From contig CALSFV010000203.1 of assembly GCA_943737045.1 (NCBI GenBank), positions 62,001 through 126,000 on the forward strand: 64,000 bases of DNA. Reading direction: 5' to 3'. A program made the translations under genes and the position numbers. Positions 23,492-52,451 of the stretch are shown here, one piece after another (position 1 is the stretch's first letter; each line of letters starts with the position of its first letter). The notes under the pieces were generated by a model. It worked only from the letters and a program-made list of their open reading frames with translations. It had not been told where the DNA came from and did no database searches. This stretch comes from Parapristionchus giblindavisi (taxonomy: Eukaryota; Nematoda; Chromadorea; Rhabditida; Diplogasteridae).

Positions 23492-26190
23492 GACTGTCGC
23501 GAATGAATTACCTATAAGGTTATTAGTGAAGTCGATGGGACATGGACGTGAGGTTAAGAGTAGTAAAAGTAGTTCAAATGTAAATGAAAGGAGTGAAAGA
23601 TGGAAGATAGAGATAGATAGAGAAGAGAAGCGAATCGGTCGAATGATGCCGACCGAGTGAAGGAAAAATGGATGGAAGAAGAGACATCACTCCCCCCCCT
23701 TCCCCTTCCACTCTCTATGACCTCTTCTTCTTTTTCCTTCTCTAGCTAAGTTCTCCTCAACAAGAGTGTAGCCGTCTCTAATTTTTCCATTATCTCTTAT
23801 GTCTCTACTTTTCTCTGAACTCTCTAGACCCTTCCTCGTCTGTTCAATCCGTCCACTTCCCCTCATTTTGCCCTACTCTCTCAATGCGCCCTTGTCTCTA
23901 GTTCGACCTTCGTCTTCCTTCTCCCCATTGCACTCTTGGAATCTTTGCCCTTTCTCCCTTTTTCTCTATCTCTCATGCTACTCTCCTCCTCCCACTCCTA
24001 CATCCACTTTCTCGCTGCCATTTTCTTCTCTTAAATCTTCCATTTATTCACTTCCGAGACCATTTAAGGACGTCCGACGAGACTATAGACACACACGAAT
24101 GATCTCTATCAACAATATGATCTTTGCGTTGATTATGATCACGAGCGTACTGTAATATTGTTGTATACACCTATGATTGTCTTGATATTATTCCAGTCTT
24201 CGATCTTAAATCACACCGATCTAACGAATTCTTACGCCTTTCTTATCATTCAATAAAAACGTAGACGAATGGACTTTCACCCATTTATCTAGGGTAGTCG
24301 ATTCAATGTCGATTCAATGAACGTCCATCAAATCGTTCCACTTTTATCACTATTTCAAATAAAAATATATTATCTAATTAATATAATCCGATGTGTATTA
24401 TCGATTCCTTCATTCAATGATGGTCAAGATTGGTCGAGTACAGCACAAATAAAGCACGTTAATTGTCTCTCTCAAATTGCATATTCCGCTTGTACCGAAA
24501 CAACAAAAAGACGAACTAACACGGGGAGGCCCTCAGCCTGGCCGTTTCAGATGACAATAGCACGACTAGAATCAATTTTCGATGCTTATTATGAATCCGT
24601 TTTCAAAAGTTGCTCAATCGACCAGGGTGTTGTGGTTTATTTTTAAAGTTCAATCCTCGTGCTGGACATATTCTTTTGCTGTACTTTTAAAGATATTCAA
24701 AATTCTCTTTCTTTAGCACGGGTAGCAATGTTGCGCATCCATTTCTGATCAAATATATTAAAAAACTCATCCTGCTACAAAAGTTCAAAAGTGCAATAAA
24801 ATATTTTTTCGATTTTTGTTGATCTTTAAAAAGTACAGCAAAGAATCGAGTCCGAAGGATAGAGAGATTAATTGAACTCATGACCGAACATCTTATCCAG
24901 TAGCTACACCAGTTGTACTGAAGGGCAAGAGAAAATCGCATAAATTTTAATATTCATTTTCTGGATTCCCATGCCGATTGATCAACTTTTAAAAACGGGT
25001 CATCACCATTGAACACTGATTAAAGCCATGTTATTGCAATCTCAAAAGGCCACCCTGAGCTAGGGCGCTCCCTTGTAAATAGTGATTATGAGAACTACTA
25101 CAATACATAAGGGAATATATAGACTTTTAATAACTTTTTTTTCTTCGATTACTTCGACTAATTCTATGAGGTGATGGTAACAAGGGACCAAGGGTACACA
25201 GATAATGGCAAGGTGAAATAATGCAGGAGGAAAAGAAGAGCAGACGAAGAAAATTGAAAAGGACATATAGTGTACCTACTGAATTGGTTCGACCGAGAGG
25301 GTAAAGAAACGAGGGAACGGGGCTTAGCGTCTTATGACATCGTTATCATAGGCAGAATTGAATTGTAATTGATTTGGGAAGTGTGAGGTTGCTGTGTTGT
25401 GAAGACGAAGAACAATAATGATAAAGACGAAGCAAATGAAAGGATGAAGTGGCACGGTCAATCACCATGGTCAATCAACGAAAAAAAGGAGGAGCCGAAT
25501 TGCGTGAGTATGCGCTAGTGGTATATATAAGGAGCCGTTGATAGGGAGATAGCAGAGTATGCAAAAGGTGTGTGGAGTGGTACGAATAGTTACAACATCA
25601 ACAACAACAATTGTACAGAGGGAGCAAAGAATATTAGACGGAGAAAAGGGGGTCAAAGTATGAGAATGTATTCTGATAATAAGGAATTGTAATAGGGAAA
25701 ATGAATAAATTGCACTGAGAGAGTGAGGGGGATCATTGTGCAATTGAAAGGATAGGGGAGAGAATATAATAGATAGAACCCGGGTGATTTGTCCACTCGG
25801 AAGACGAATATATGAAGGCTGCTAGCTTTGATTGATTTGTGCCTATGAAGAATTATGGGAGAACATTCAACGGGATCTATGAGAAGAACATCGGGAGAAG
25901 GATAGACATTGGGAGATGAGAAAGATAAACAGGGATAATCAGAGGTATAAGGAAGGGATTGTAGAAAGAGTACAACTCCAATCGACCTGTAATCGAAAAA
26001 AATGTAAGTTTTGTCGTGATTGATATCGATGTTGTGGGAAATAAGAGGTTGACTAGAAGAAAAGAAGAGATGAATAATAATAATGGGGGAATGGTCGAAT
26101 ATTGTGAGTAAAAAGTGATCGTTGTTTTGAATGGCTAGAAGGTAGATGGATGATAATACATTCTATGTACGTCTATGTCATTTCTATGCT
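23492..26190. other. Intergenic, low-complexity and AT-rich DNA
   Basis: No gene supported. The segment contains CT-rich sequence (23690-24030) and a short inverted repeat at about 24672-24848, in which tttgctgtacttttaaagat pairs with atctttaaaaagtacagcaaa. GA-rich sequence runs from 25200 to 26150. Confidence 0.5.
24672..24848. repeat. Short inverted repeat pair
   Basis: About 20-bp ends (tttgctgtacttttaaagat and its near complement) flank about 135 bp of AT-rich DNA. It may be an old, small inverted-repeat element; no target duplication was identified. Confidence 0.35.
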
Positions 26191-41117
<14,927 letters not shown>

Positions 41118-43537
41118 AACATTTTTTTAAAGAAATAATGTGGTCGGTAGAAACTAAAAAAATCTGACATAGTTCAGTAGTAAAATGAGAAAAAAAATGA
41201 ACAAAAATCAAATATAATAAACAAGCGAATATAATAGCGTTGACAGATTATACTGGATTATATGTAGTAATAGATCATGGAGATGATTAGTATTTGTGAA
41301 GCTTTGAACGGATTAATGAAAGCAATAATAGATGATGTCATTCATAAAAACGACGAAAGAACTCTTCCATATTAGCCGAACGGACAAATAGGAACGACAC
41401 ATGAGTACGGTAGTCTTATCGCTAAAGATGAAGAGAAAAGGAGAGAGAGTGGACGAGATTGAATATACTGATAAAAGAGATGAACGATTCAAGGTACATT
41501 GTTACTCAAAAAAAATTGTCTGCAATTTTCAGTACAGTGCATAGATGAAGAATTTTGTAGAACGTTGTATAAGATTGGCAGACAGACAGAATATGATGAA
41601 AGAAATACGGAATCAGACATAGCACAAATACAAATGTGAAGCGACTATAAAAATTGGCGACATAATTTGTCGAAAAAAAACAGACAAGTTTCATACTAGA
41701 GATGAAAAAGCACAGTGTAGAATGAGGGGGATAGAGCGTGCTGAGATGGGGGCGTAGAAGGTGAGAGAGAGAAGGAAGAGATAGTTAGAGAGGAAAAGGA
41801 GGGGGTGGAGAGAGCGCGCTCCCCTTTACAGGAAAGCAGGAGATGGAGACAAGTAAATGTGGCGATTGCTAAGGATGAACACCTTCAAATGTGGGCGGAG
41901 TCTGCTATTGGATCTCGCCATTTAATTAACAACTTCAGACACTTTTATAATTACTCATCACAATGTTTCAATTGTTTTACATGCTGATAGTGTACAATAC
42001 TGAATCAGTTTAGAGTTCCTCAGCAGCATTTCGCCAGGTATAAAAGAAAGTTGATAATGAGAGAGACTCGGAGGATTCGTTGCCCAATTCAGTTTAGTTC
42101 AGACCTTTTTCAATATTATTAGGCCACTCCGATGTAGTTTTGCGCACAGAAAATTAGCCTCACTACAACAAAACATTGTGAATAGCTGAATGAGATAAAG
42201 ATAATACTATCCTTCATCCATGAACTCTGTAATCAGACGATCTATTAATAATACACGATGACGAGAGGATATAGATAGAGGCAACATTGTAGCGTAAGCG
42301 TATATTCAAAGCTGATATACATATACTATATCTACCGCAGATTTCCCAGAACTCTGAGAATAAATGAAACATAATGTGAGCGCATACAGTAAATACAATA
42401 TAACACAAGCGGGGGTGGACTTGAGGTAAACAAAAAAGAGAGACAGTGGAGATATAGAAAGACGTGAGATTATGTGGAAGAGTCAGGGAGTAGGAAAAAG
42501 CGAACAGAGAAGGAAAATAGAGAGAGCCAGAGGAAAAAGAAAATGAGAGATAGAGATAAATAAATAGAGAGAGAGAGACAGAAAAGGTACAGGGGGAAGA
42601 GGGGAGGTAAGGAAAGAGAAATGGTCAGTAGGCACACACCTACGGTTTAAACAGTGGATCCTCCCATTTCCCTCATTAATACAGACCAATCACCTTGTAA
42701 ATGTCTCTCTCTCTCTCTTCTTATTTTGAGTTCGTTGTTTTGTCCTCTTCTCTCTCATAGCTCACTCTATTTCAGCTTATTGTCGTCTGTTCCAAGTCAA
42801 GGTAAAAGGCAGCAAGGACTATGCACGCTCATTGCGGGGGTTGAGATAAGAAAGAGGAGAAGAGAAAAAGGTGTCATTCATTTCTATAACTTTCTCCTGC
42901 TCGCTCTCCATTCCACTTGTCCTTTCACTATTATTCCATTTCCACCCTCGCACTCTTACCAAATGAATGATGTAGCTCCCACCTGTGTCAAGATTAATTT
43001 GAGCGGGATATAACGAGTGTAGCTCTACTTGTGACTACTTGTGTGCGATGAATAATTCATTGTCTTATCAGTCTTTAGTGGGTGTGATGGACAAGACTTC
43101 ATCATAGTCATATCATTTTATCTCTCAAATATGGATGATTAAGTATGGAAGAATGAGTGGGACACCATTCAGAATTTCTGATGATCTCACAGTGGAATAG
43201 TAACGAATAGTGACGACGAAGTCCTACACAAGCAGTGGACAGAAATAGTCAAGAGGACGGTTATTATTGTAGTAGTTATTCTGTTCATATGATGACAGGA
43301 ACACCGGAGCGAAGTGAAGAGAATGAGGATAGATGGGGGGAGGAGAAAGGATGCATGAAGTAGTGAGGTTTTCGACATTACTAATGTCTCAATGAATAAA
43401 GCACACTTAAAACTCGAATAGAAACAAATACGAATATAACCAATTCCTGAGCACACCGCATTTCGTGGTTCTCGAGGATATCGTTTTCTTAATACTTCAA
43501 AGAAAGAAATGATAACAAATCGGAGACGGACGACGGT
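41118..43537. other. Intergenic, no gene seen
   Basis: The region lies upstream of the EGR-type gene model and downstream of the peptidase gene. It contains GA-rich DNA (41760-41800, 42420-42620) and CT-rich DNA (42690-42770). Additional 5' exons of the EGR-type gene may lie here, but none could be supported. Confidence 0.45.
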
Positions 43538-46500
43538 CTATGCTCGTCTCAGACACTTTTGCGTGAAGAAGTTGATGACTTCCTCATAAAGATGACGTCT
43601 CATCCCAAAGAGACCATGATCCTGATTAGCATACACCTGAAAAATATTTACCGTATTATTAGATACACTTGAGCAATATTTTCATCTCGTCATTTCCGCT
43701 ATTCCTGTTCACTGTCTGCTAGTCGCCGTACTAGGGCACTCTCTTGCAAGAGGATATCCTCTGCTTGCAAATTTGCGTGTCTCGCCCATCTTGGAACTGT
43801 CATTCCAATGAAACGTTTCAATTGATACAGTTGAATGTAATAGACGAGCGGAGAACGCTAAAGAGTCCGCCCTATTGACCTCCCAGTGAACTTGTTTTTT
43901 TTCTTATCTTATGTCTAGTTTTACGAAGAGATTAAACTACACACTACACGCAGAACTAGCTTGTGCTCGATGCTATTTCTTATTCCGCAATCCTCACTAA
44001 ATCTTCCACTTGCTTTTCCCCTGTCAAATTAGATTTCACTTTCGATATCTTCAATGAACGAAAATCGAAGAAGGAATAGGAAAGAAAAAAAAGGATACAA
44101 CAAACCAATTGTGTGAAGTGGATATTGGCTAATTGCAGTGCCTGCGAGAGTAGCGCACTGTGTTGATAGTGGACGTTATCTAGAAAATGAATGGATGAAG
44201 TGACGTGAGAGAACCTCCGGTCATCCAAACCATCTGCCTCTCCATGTGCGAGTAGATAACTGACGTTGGCCAGACGATTGACTTTGTTGATCAGAACCGA
44301 CGCCTGCACGAGACACGATTATGCGATCATCGACCACAGTATAACGACAATAACTCACATTGTACCCGCTCTGGTTCTCCGATGGCAGACCGAGATATCT
44401 CTCCGTATATGCACTATCTATAATTGTTTAAATGTCATGCATCCCTAGTCATTCTGACTACACTTTTGTCCCATATGACTAAACGTCGGCCATCCACCCT
44501 CGCAATTCGTTTGTTTGTACAAATTTGTGTGAGCAGTGAACGCATTGGTCGTGAAATAAAAGAGACAAAAGTGAGCACAAAATAACCAATGAAGTATACG
44601 AATTTCAAGAGCCGGAAAAGATTCAAAGGGAAGTGGCAGGGAAAGTCAAGAGGACACAAAAGGTTCATCGAAGAATAATGAGTCTGAATATGGATGGGGA
44701 GACTTATGAATAGACAAAAAAAGAGTGAAACTAGAGAGATATTTTGCTCACCATAAAGGTGGAAGTCTGAAACAGGAGCGACGGCAACGATACATCGAAG
44801 AAATTCTCCTTGGTCAAGAACTCCCATATGAGTAGACACAAAACCACCGTATGACTGAATAATATAATATTAATCAAAGAATCAAGGAATAAGAAAAAAA
44901 AACTTACCCAGCCAATGACTGAGATTGCTTCCTTGTCGATGAATTCATATCGCTTCGACAACTCTCTGAATAATTGTCGGCCATTAATGATGCACATATT
45001 AAATTGACTTACTTAAGGGCGGATAATTGATCTTCTACTTCGGCAACCCCTAGATTCTCATAGATTCCCTCCTTAACATTCCATCCTCGTCTCGATGATC
45101 CGCGCGCATCAACAGTGGCAATGATCATCTGCTCACTTGAACAGAGATAGATCAGGAAGTCCCATGGAGTGTCCAGAACATTTCGATACGAATTAGGCCC
45201 AGCATATCTGGAATCGCTCATAGATTAGTCTACTTGAATGATGGTCTATGGCTCTCACACATCGAGAAGGACGGGGTATTTCTGATTGGGATCCAATCGA
45301 GGAGGCATCATGAGTCCAACGTGAGCATCTATCATCATCATCATATCAATATATTGGCGTAATTGTCTCCCTTTACTACGTAGACATAAACGTCCGTGCT
45401 AATGTAATAGGCGCTTATCTGCTACAATTCCCCTCCTACACCCACGACTCGCAACTATCAATCAGACGTGTTGTTGTCTTATCATCTCCTATCGTCTCCT
45501 CCTCCCTCTATTTACATATATATTTCTGTCTAGATTGTGGATGATCTGTTGCAGCAAAGAAAATGCAAGAAATATGAAATAAAAGTCGGAAATGATTGTC
45601 AGATTGTGGGTGGAGGAAATAACTCGTCATTAAACCCACTCATATCGTTATCTATCGGTTTCGATTTTGATAAAGCTGGTACTTCAATATTATGATCATG
45701 CTCGTTACATCTTTGACCCATTTCGTTTTCTGATGTAGTGTGCTTGAGTAAACAGATAAAGTATCATGAATATAGAAGCTCAAAATAAAATTAAGAATAC
45801 TTAATATTTTGCTTTTCCGGTATATCTGATGAAACTTTTGTATGATTTCAGTAAACATTTTCGCAAATACCTATTCCTGAGGGGAGTCGAATCGTCTCAT
45901 ATGTGACGGTAGGAGGATCAAATGAGAGAGAAGTTTCATCAGTTCCTCGCAGACGAACAGCTGGAAGAAATTACGATCTCAACCGTTATTTATCATTTTA
46001 CAATGTATTCTAATCTGAGTTACTTCCTGACCTTGGTCACATCAAGTGCATTAATAAATGACAATGCCGTTAAGCACTTTTGAAATTTATTGTAATTTCA
46101 TTCATATACCTTACAAAGCCTAATCTGATACAAAGAAATTTTCACTTTAATGAAATCCATTTGATGAACTTAAAGTGCAATGAAATAAAACGATAAGGTC
46201 AAAACACATAGGAATTTTGTTTTTGAAGTAGATTATGCGTACCGTTGTGTGGATTAGCGAGATCCATTAGATATAATCGAGGATCCTTGAATGGTTCTTT
46301 GCACATGACGAAGGATCGCAATCCTGTTGGTGACACATTTGCTGTTGCAGATTCACAATTGGGAAGTGCACATGATAGACAATGAATCGCTCCTTCCTAG
46401 AATAATAATAATAATAATATTTATATGTATTCATGAATATAAAATGAAACGCGCGGATGAAAAAAAATGAAATCCTAGAATTACTAAACAATAAGAGGTA

Positions 46501-49079
46501 CCCAACATGGAGATATACCAACTTTGTACAATCTCTATTCTGATTCGTACCTTTGATGAAGCTTTGTTGATGCGGTAGAAACGATTTGACGCGATTCCTC
46601 CTCCCATCGCTTGGTATGCACTGAAGTTAACATTGCGATTGGAACAAGGTTATCATCGACTACTACGGTATTTTGCGCATGTCACTTTGGGGTTAGAAAA
46701 GGGGATTGTGAAAGGCTTATTTCTTCTGCCTTCATTGGATCACTTTGGAGACCCAAAAAGTGACCGCAAAATACTGGAGAACTCTTACGTCACTAACTAC
46801 AATAGCTCATACAAATCAATATTGATGTTTTATAGAGGGTAAAAAACAGGTGAATTCCTACTAACATTGTATCAGTCTCGACATTATATCCGACAAGATT
46901 CTCAACATCATAGGGTCCTCCGTGAGTGGCTGATACACGACCAATTCCATCCTTCTGAAATATTATATTTCATGGTTATTACACCGTAATTTCAAAGTCA
47001 ATTAAAAAATTACCTCTATTTTAACATGAGCCACATGATTGTAGATATTTCCATCAGTATATTGAACAGGAAGAATAGTGAAGAATCCATTCGTTGATGA
47101 GTAAATGTTCTCAAAGTCTGAGGGGAATGCCCAAAGTTTCCGATTTCCTATGGTATATGATTGTTCGAATACCTAAAATACTTTATAAAATGAATAAAAT
47201 ATGTGTATGAATGCACTAACCATGACACAATCCCGTGCATTACACAATGTAAAGTAGAGATTAGTCTGCTTCCGGTTAGCCCAAACGGTGATCAACTTCT
47301 CCTCCTTCCCATCCAATCCTCTCATCCAACTTACCGCGAAGATGTAGTACGACCGGAAAAAAATGCAAAAAGATCTGGGCCGAACCGGGAGTCGAACCCG
47401 GGACCTCTCGCACCCGAAGCGAGAATCATACCCCTAGACCATCCGGCCACTGCCTTTATCACTCTCTCATCGCTATTTGCGCTCACTGTCATCTCGTTCT
47501 GTATGTAATGTTTACTTACTGGTTGTTTAGCTGTTCAGGTGGACTAATGACCACTCGTTGAGATGTATCCCTATTCCACAGATACAATTTGATCTTTGGT
47601 TGCTCAACAACTCCTGCTTTCGGATAAGGGATCGATTGGTACCTAGAATGAGCGCATCAATCATTGGTAACAAATTAGACACAATACACAACACACTTGT
47701 TGTTTATTACACTGTATGATATGATATAAGTACACGATATATATAACAAATACAACTCACTCTGGGTATTGTCCTTGAGTGTACTTCTTGATCCAGACTT
47801 TGTTGACGTCTGTATCATCAAACTTGATGTACGAAAGGAATTTTCCACTGGGCGACCACCAATGAGCATTCGACTTCATCAGAACATCCTCTATTAATGA
47901 TATAGAAATTAATTCTATTAAGTTTAACATTCTCGCACCTTCGTATAGCCAATCAGAGATACCGTATTTCACGTATTCGCTTCCATTTTGGGTCAATTGT
48001 TTGACACTATCCGCAATTTCTGGATCAGATTGATAGAATAGAGTGTTGCTGGCTACATAGACCTGTGAATAAATTAAATGATGCTTTGGCAAGATTTTAG
48101 AACATACAAATGAGTTGGATATAGGGTCAGTATTCCATGCAAATTCTTGAATAATCTCCGATCCGTTACCTGTAGGTCCCACAGGGGCCATATTTCTAAA
48201 TAATATCGATAAAAATTTTTTTTAAATTAAAGTGAAATTTATTTACATTAATTTTCCGCCTGAAACCCGTGCAATAAGATAAAAATTCTCTTTGGAATGA
48301 CGGAATCCCTGAAACAAGAATTCAGTTTAGGGTTACTTCTTAACAATTACCTGATGCACTAATCGATACAGTGCTACATATTTGCCAGTGGCAGAAAATT
48401 TGATGCGTTCCCCATTGAAACCAGGAGGAAACTCTTTGGCATCAATGAAAGGACGTTCTTCTGTTGATGTCGCAGTAATTATCGAGAGACTTTCACTCTC
48501 AGTCTGGAATACAACTCAAGGATTACTGTAGCTCGTTTGATTTGTCTTACTGTAGCATCGATCTGTCGATGGAGGACTCCGTTTCCATCAGGAGTCCACA
48601 CATTATAATAGTTAGGTTTGGTGATGAAAGTGTTAGCAAAGAGATCAGAACGACTGAATTTAACGTAATTGGATGGAAATTTCTTCCTTGATCCGAGTGT
48701 TAAAGGGGTCGTTCGGGTAGGAGAAGCGAATACTTCTTGAGATGATTTTGATTCACTTGATATCTCTCCTCCCTCACGACGCGACAAAAGATCAACTGCT
48801 GAAAACCACAGTCTTCATTTAAATTCCTACCCTCGAAACAAATAACTTGATGTCAATCTCGATTAGCATCAATGCTAAATCCAATCAAATATCATCGCAG
48901 TTTAATTTGAGACAATGCCAATAAAGAACTAATTCAAATTAGACGGACTCACGTTTCTGCGTGAAAATGAGAGTGACTCCGACTGCGACGCAGACAATGA
49001 TAAATACAGTAAAGAGAACAGCAGCTACACGAAGAGCCAGTCTGGCACATTGATAACTCCCGTAACTTGAACGATCCAT
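43538..49079 (-). CDS. Dipeptidyl peptidase IV-family serine peptidase (type II membrane protein)
   Basis: Twenty-two exons between 49079 and 43538 close in frame at 819 codons. The N terminus has a short cytosolic part and one membrane anchor (VAAVLFTVFIIVCVAVGVTL, about residues 18-37), as in DPP-IV/DPP6-type proteins. The beta-propeller region follows. The C-terminal alpha/beta-hydrolase domain has YPVLLDVYAGP, the nucleophile elbow GWSYGG (Ser684), GEADDNVH (Asp761 or Asp762) and QDHGL (His793), so the catalytic triad is complete. The family removes X-Pro dipeptides from the N terminus of peptides at the cell surface. Splice phases split the Trp-Ser of GWSYGG at the exon border 44908/44854. 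The intron at 47330-47519 carries a tRNA gene. A C. elegans dpf-family orthologue is likely; which one was not resolved. Confidence 0.92.
47377..47448 (-). tRNA. tRNA-Pro(CGG)
   Basis: A complete 72-nt cloverleaf is readable on the minus strand. The acceptor stem is GGCCGGA against TTCGGCC (one G-T pair), with D-arm box A TGGTCTAGGGG, anticodon loop TTCGGGT with anticodon CGG, and T-arm GGTTCGACTCC. The anticodon stem CTCGC/GCGAG is perfect. It lies in an intron of the peptidase gene in the same orientation, flanked by intact splice sites. Confidence 0.95.
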
Positions 49080-50705
49080 GTACTGTAAGGAAGAGAAATA
49101 GAGAGATCAATCCGTTCCCACTCTCTCTTTCATCTTTCCACTATTTAATCGCTTCTCATCCCATTCATCATTCAAAGAACCCATCTAACTCGAATATAGA
49201 GAAGAATCGCTCAATCTCGACACTTGGAACTGTCAAGGAATCAATTGAGCCAAGCCTTTTTATCCATTTTTGCATGATTCATATTTTGGTTCTCCTATGC
49301 GCGTATCATTCAAAGCGTTGAATCATATATTATTTTGTGAGCGATTTCGGCTAAAATACTGATTTCTTTGTGCAATCGAATCGCCATGCGCTTTTTCAAG
49401 TTGTACAAAAGTCAATAAAAATTTGCAAGATCATAGAACATCATTCTGAGATATGCGGAAGTAGAGATGAAGATAAGAGATATGGATCACAATTTGTATG
49501 CTGATCTACGGCAATTCTGGTGTATTCGCAACAGTTTCTGTTTACAATTTTGAGTTCAATCTTTAATAGACAGAAAATGTTTATTAAAGAATGAAATTTA
49601 AGATAATCTCAGAACCGCTCAAATAATATTCATATTCTTGCAAGCTTCGCTCACCGATTTATTCATATTACTCTGAGGTGGAAGAATATAAAAGTGATGG
49701 CGAATCCATCGGACGAAGATGAATCTACGGAGAGGAAGTTATTGTAATAAAGATTGAAAAAGATGGAGAACTATGGGGTAAAGTGATGGGAATAGAGAGA
49801 GAGAGGAGAGAGCGCGGATAAATGTGAGTATGATGAATGGAGTGATTGGAAATAATGACACGACCAAGTGAAAGAAGAAAGAAGAAGATGTATGGATGAT
49901 GATGATGAGGGATGATCTTGATAGAAGAGATAAGAAGACATGTCTAATGAACACTTGCAGACAAAAAGGAGATGGACAAATTGAATTTGTGTGAAGGCGG
50001 AATAATGGAAGGAGGAATAGTAGGGAATAGATCTAGGGGAAGCCCGAAGAGAGATAAAGCGTGAAATGATATTAGTGAAGAAGAGAACGAGAGAAGTAAG
50101 AATGACCACCACGTCAGAATGGGACAAGAACAAGAATGAGACATGTCGTTGTCTATTTCTTTATCTCTCCATGTCTTCATCACCTTCCTCCTTCTCACAC
50201 CGAAAGAAAGTGAGGAGATAGGCGATTGCATAGAGAAGCACCAGCTGTCCTTTTCACCCCCCCCAACACATACTCACCCCCTATCCTCACTCCTCCCCTC
50301 ACTCTCTCTGCCTCTAATAGCCTCTAGCTATCGCTTTCAAAAACAAGGCAAAGCCGACAAAAAGAGGCTTAATTATCCATCGACATGCTTGAACATGAAC
50401 ATAATATATGATAAGATATCTAGTAGGTTGAATTACTGCATTTAGTGTAATTGATCATGACTGTACCGTAAGTTTACCGCATACTGTACACTATTTGATG
50501 GGATGTTATTGGCAATGAATTATTTGTCACGACATGAGAGGATATCTGTGTGGCGTTTGTGTGAGGAGAATGAGTGGAAGGGGTCTCATAGGTGGGACTT
50601 GAATTGAATGTTATAAAAAAACCTCTTTGATCTTTCGACTACTGTAGTAAAATTTGTTTACGTAGGATGGGAATGGGTGTAGTGATGAGAGATAGTTGCA
50701 ATCTA
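49080..50705. other. Intergenic, no gene seen
   Basis: Upstream flank of the peptidase gene. It contains CT-rich and GA-rich blocks (49760-50130) and a C-run near 50268. No coding exon supported. Confidence 0.5.
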
Positions 50706-52451
50706 ACAAGGGAACTATCTCAGCTTGCTTTTTTCAAACTGGATGAAATTTTGCATAGACATAGCTGAACATATTATAAGATCAAGTGTGAAGTCTAAAA
50801 ATTCTGGCAGGCAATAGCCGAGCCAGAAAATTGGTCCAAAGTTTTGACCCATGTTCAGTTAAGTTTCACACGCGTTTCTGTGTTCCTGTGTACAAAACGA
50901 TTTTCCGATTCATGGTCTGTTCCTTGAAAGGATCGAACAAGTGGAGCGGTGGTGTAGTGGCGAAGTGTCTTCGTTACCTTGGCAACAAGTGGTGTGTTCG
51001 ATGCCGCTATGCTGCAAAATTTTTTTTGCGTTTTTAAAGAGATCGATAAATGTTCATTTTTCAATATTATTTATTTATTTATTTATACCATCAAATATAA
51101 TGAGTAGGGGGGATATGTATAAAGGCAGAAGAGGGATAAATGGATTTCCGTCGCATAAGGCGATTTAGGTTTTGGAACGGTGGCAGTTTTCATGGTAAGG
51201 GTTTCAGGTACGAATTCAAATACAATTTAAATATTAAAATATTCACTGCATTGATCGTGTCAACTGTGCGAGACCAGATATTTTTTTAAACGTAGTTTTA
51301 TTCAGACGTTTAGGGGACTATTTCTCCATCATCAGTGAAAGTAAACTACCTACAATGAAAAATATGAATAATATGAACGCCGACAAGTGGACTAGATAGG
51401 GCAAGAACACAACCGTTGAATTAGATGCAATGAAAGGATGAAAGGAATAAGAATGAGAGAAACACGGACGCTGTGGTTGGAGTGAGGTTTGGGACGGCAG
51501 GTCAGATAGAGGGAGAGAGAGAGGAAGATAGTGTGGCTATGATCAAAGGAGTTGAGCAAGGATAATTGTGAGAGTTCTATAGACAGTTCAGCACGATTGT
51601 TCTCTTCCTCTCTCCCCCCCCCCCCCCCCTCTATAGAGGATATATCTGACCTGCCGTCCCAAACCTCACTCCAACCCAAGCGTCCGTTTCTATCGTTCTT
51701 GTTCTCTCTCTCTCTCTTTCTTATTCCTTTCATCCTTTCATTGCATCTAATTCTTGCCCTATCTAGTCCACTTGTCGGCGTTCATATTATTCATATTTTT
51801 CATTGTAGGTAGTTTACTTTCACTGATGATGGAGAAATAGTCCCCTAAACGTCTGAATAAAACTACGTTTAAAAAAATATCTGGTCTCGCACAGTTGACA
51901 CGATCAATGCAGTGAATATTTTAATATTTAAATTGTATTTGAATTCGTACCTGAAACCCTTACCATGAAAACTGCCACCGTTCCAAAACCTAAATCGCCT
52001 TATGCGACGGAAATCCATTTATCCCTCTTCTGCCTTTATACATATCCCCCCTACTCATTATATTTGATGGTATAAATAAATAAATAAATAATATTGAAAT
52101 ATGAACATTTATCGATCTCTTTAAAAAATGCAAAAAAAATTTGCACCATAGCGGCATCGAACACACCACTGTTGCCAAGGTAACGAAGACACTTCGCCAC
52201 TACACCACCGCTCCACTTGTTCGATCCTTTCAAGGAACAGACCATGAATCGGAAAATCGTTTTGTACACAGGAACACAGAAACGCGTGTGAAACTTAACT
52301 GAACATGGGTCAAAACTTTGGACCAATTTTCTGGCTCGGCTATTGCCTGCCAGAATTTTTAGACTTCACACTTCATCTTATAATATGTTCAGCTATGTCT
52401 ATGCAAAATTTCATCCAGTTTGAAAAAAGCAAGCTGAGATAGTTCCCTTGT
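50706..52451. mobile_element. 1.75-kb foldback element with ~0.8-kb inverted arms
   Basis: The left arm (50706-51508) and right arm (about 51643-52451) are nearly exact reverse complements, beginning ACAAGGGAACTATCTCAGCT. The 134-bp centre has a GA tract and a run of about 18 C. Each arm carries a tRNA-like sequence with box A and box B similarity. Its open frames are mirrored in both arms and resemble no transposase. The target duplication could not be fixed. It is a non-autonomous element, different in sequence from the foldback at 7.4-9.4 kb. Confidence 0.82.
50941..51010 (+). ncRNA. tRNA-like sequence in the foldback arm
   Basis: GGTGTAGTGGCGAAG resembles an A box and GTGTTCGATGCC resembles a B box at tRNA spacing. 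No full acceptor stem was found. The mirror copy lies in the right arm at about 52147-52216. A tRNA-derived origin, not a working tRNA gene, is likely. Confidence 0.4.

Noticed and set aside
43700..43910. Possible inverted repeat with GGGCACTCTC/GAGTCCGCCC ends
   Set aside because: The match is short and interrupted, and no target duplication is visible.
50831..51168. Mirrored ORFs in the arms of the second foldback
   Set aside because: The same frames occur in both arms, overlap the tRNA-like sequence and contain no transposase motif.
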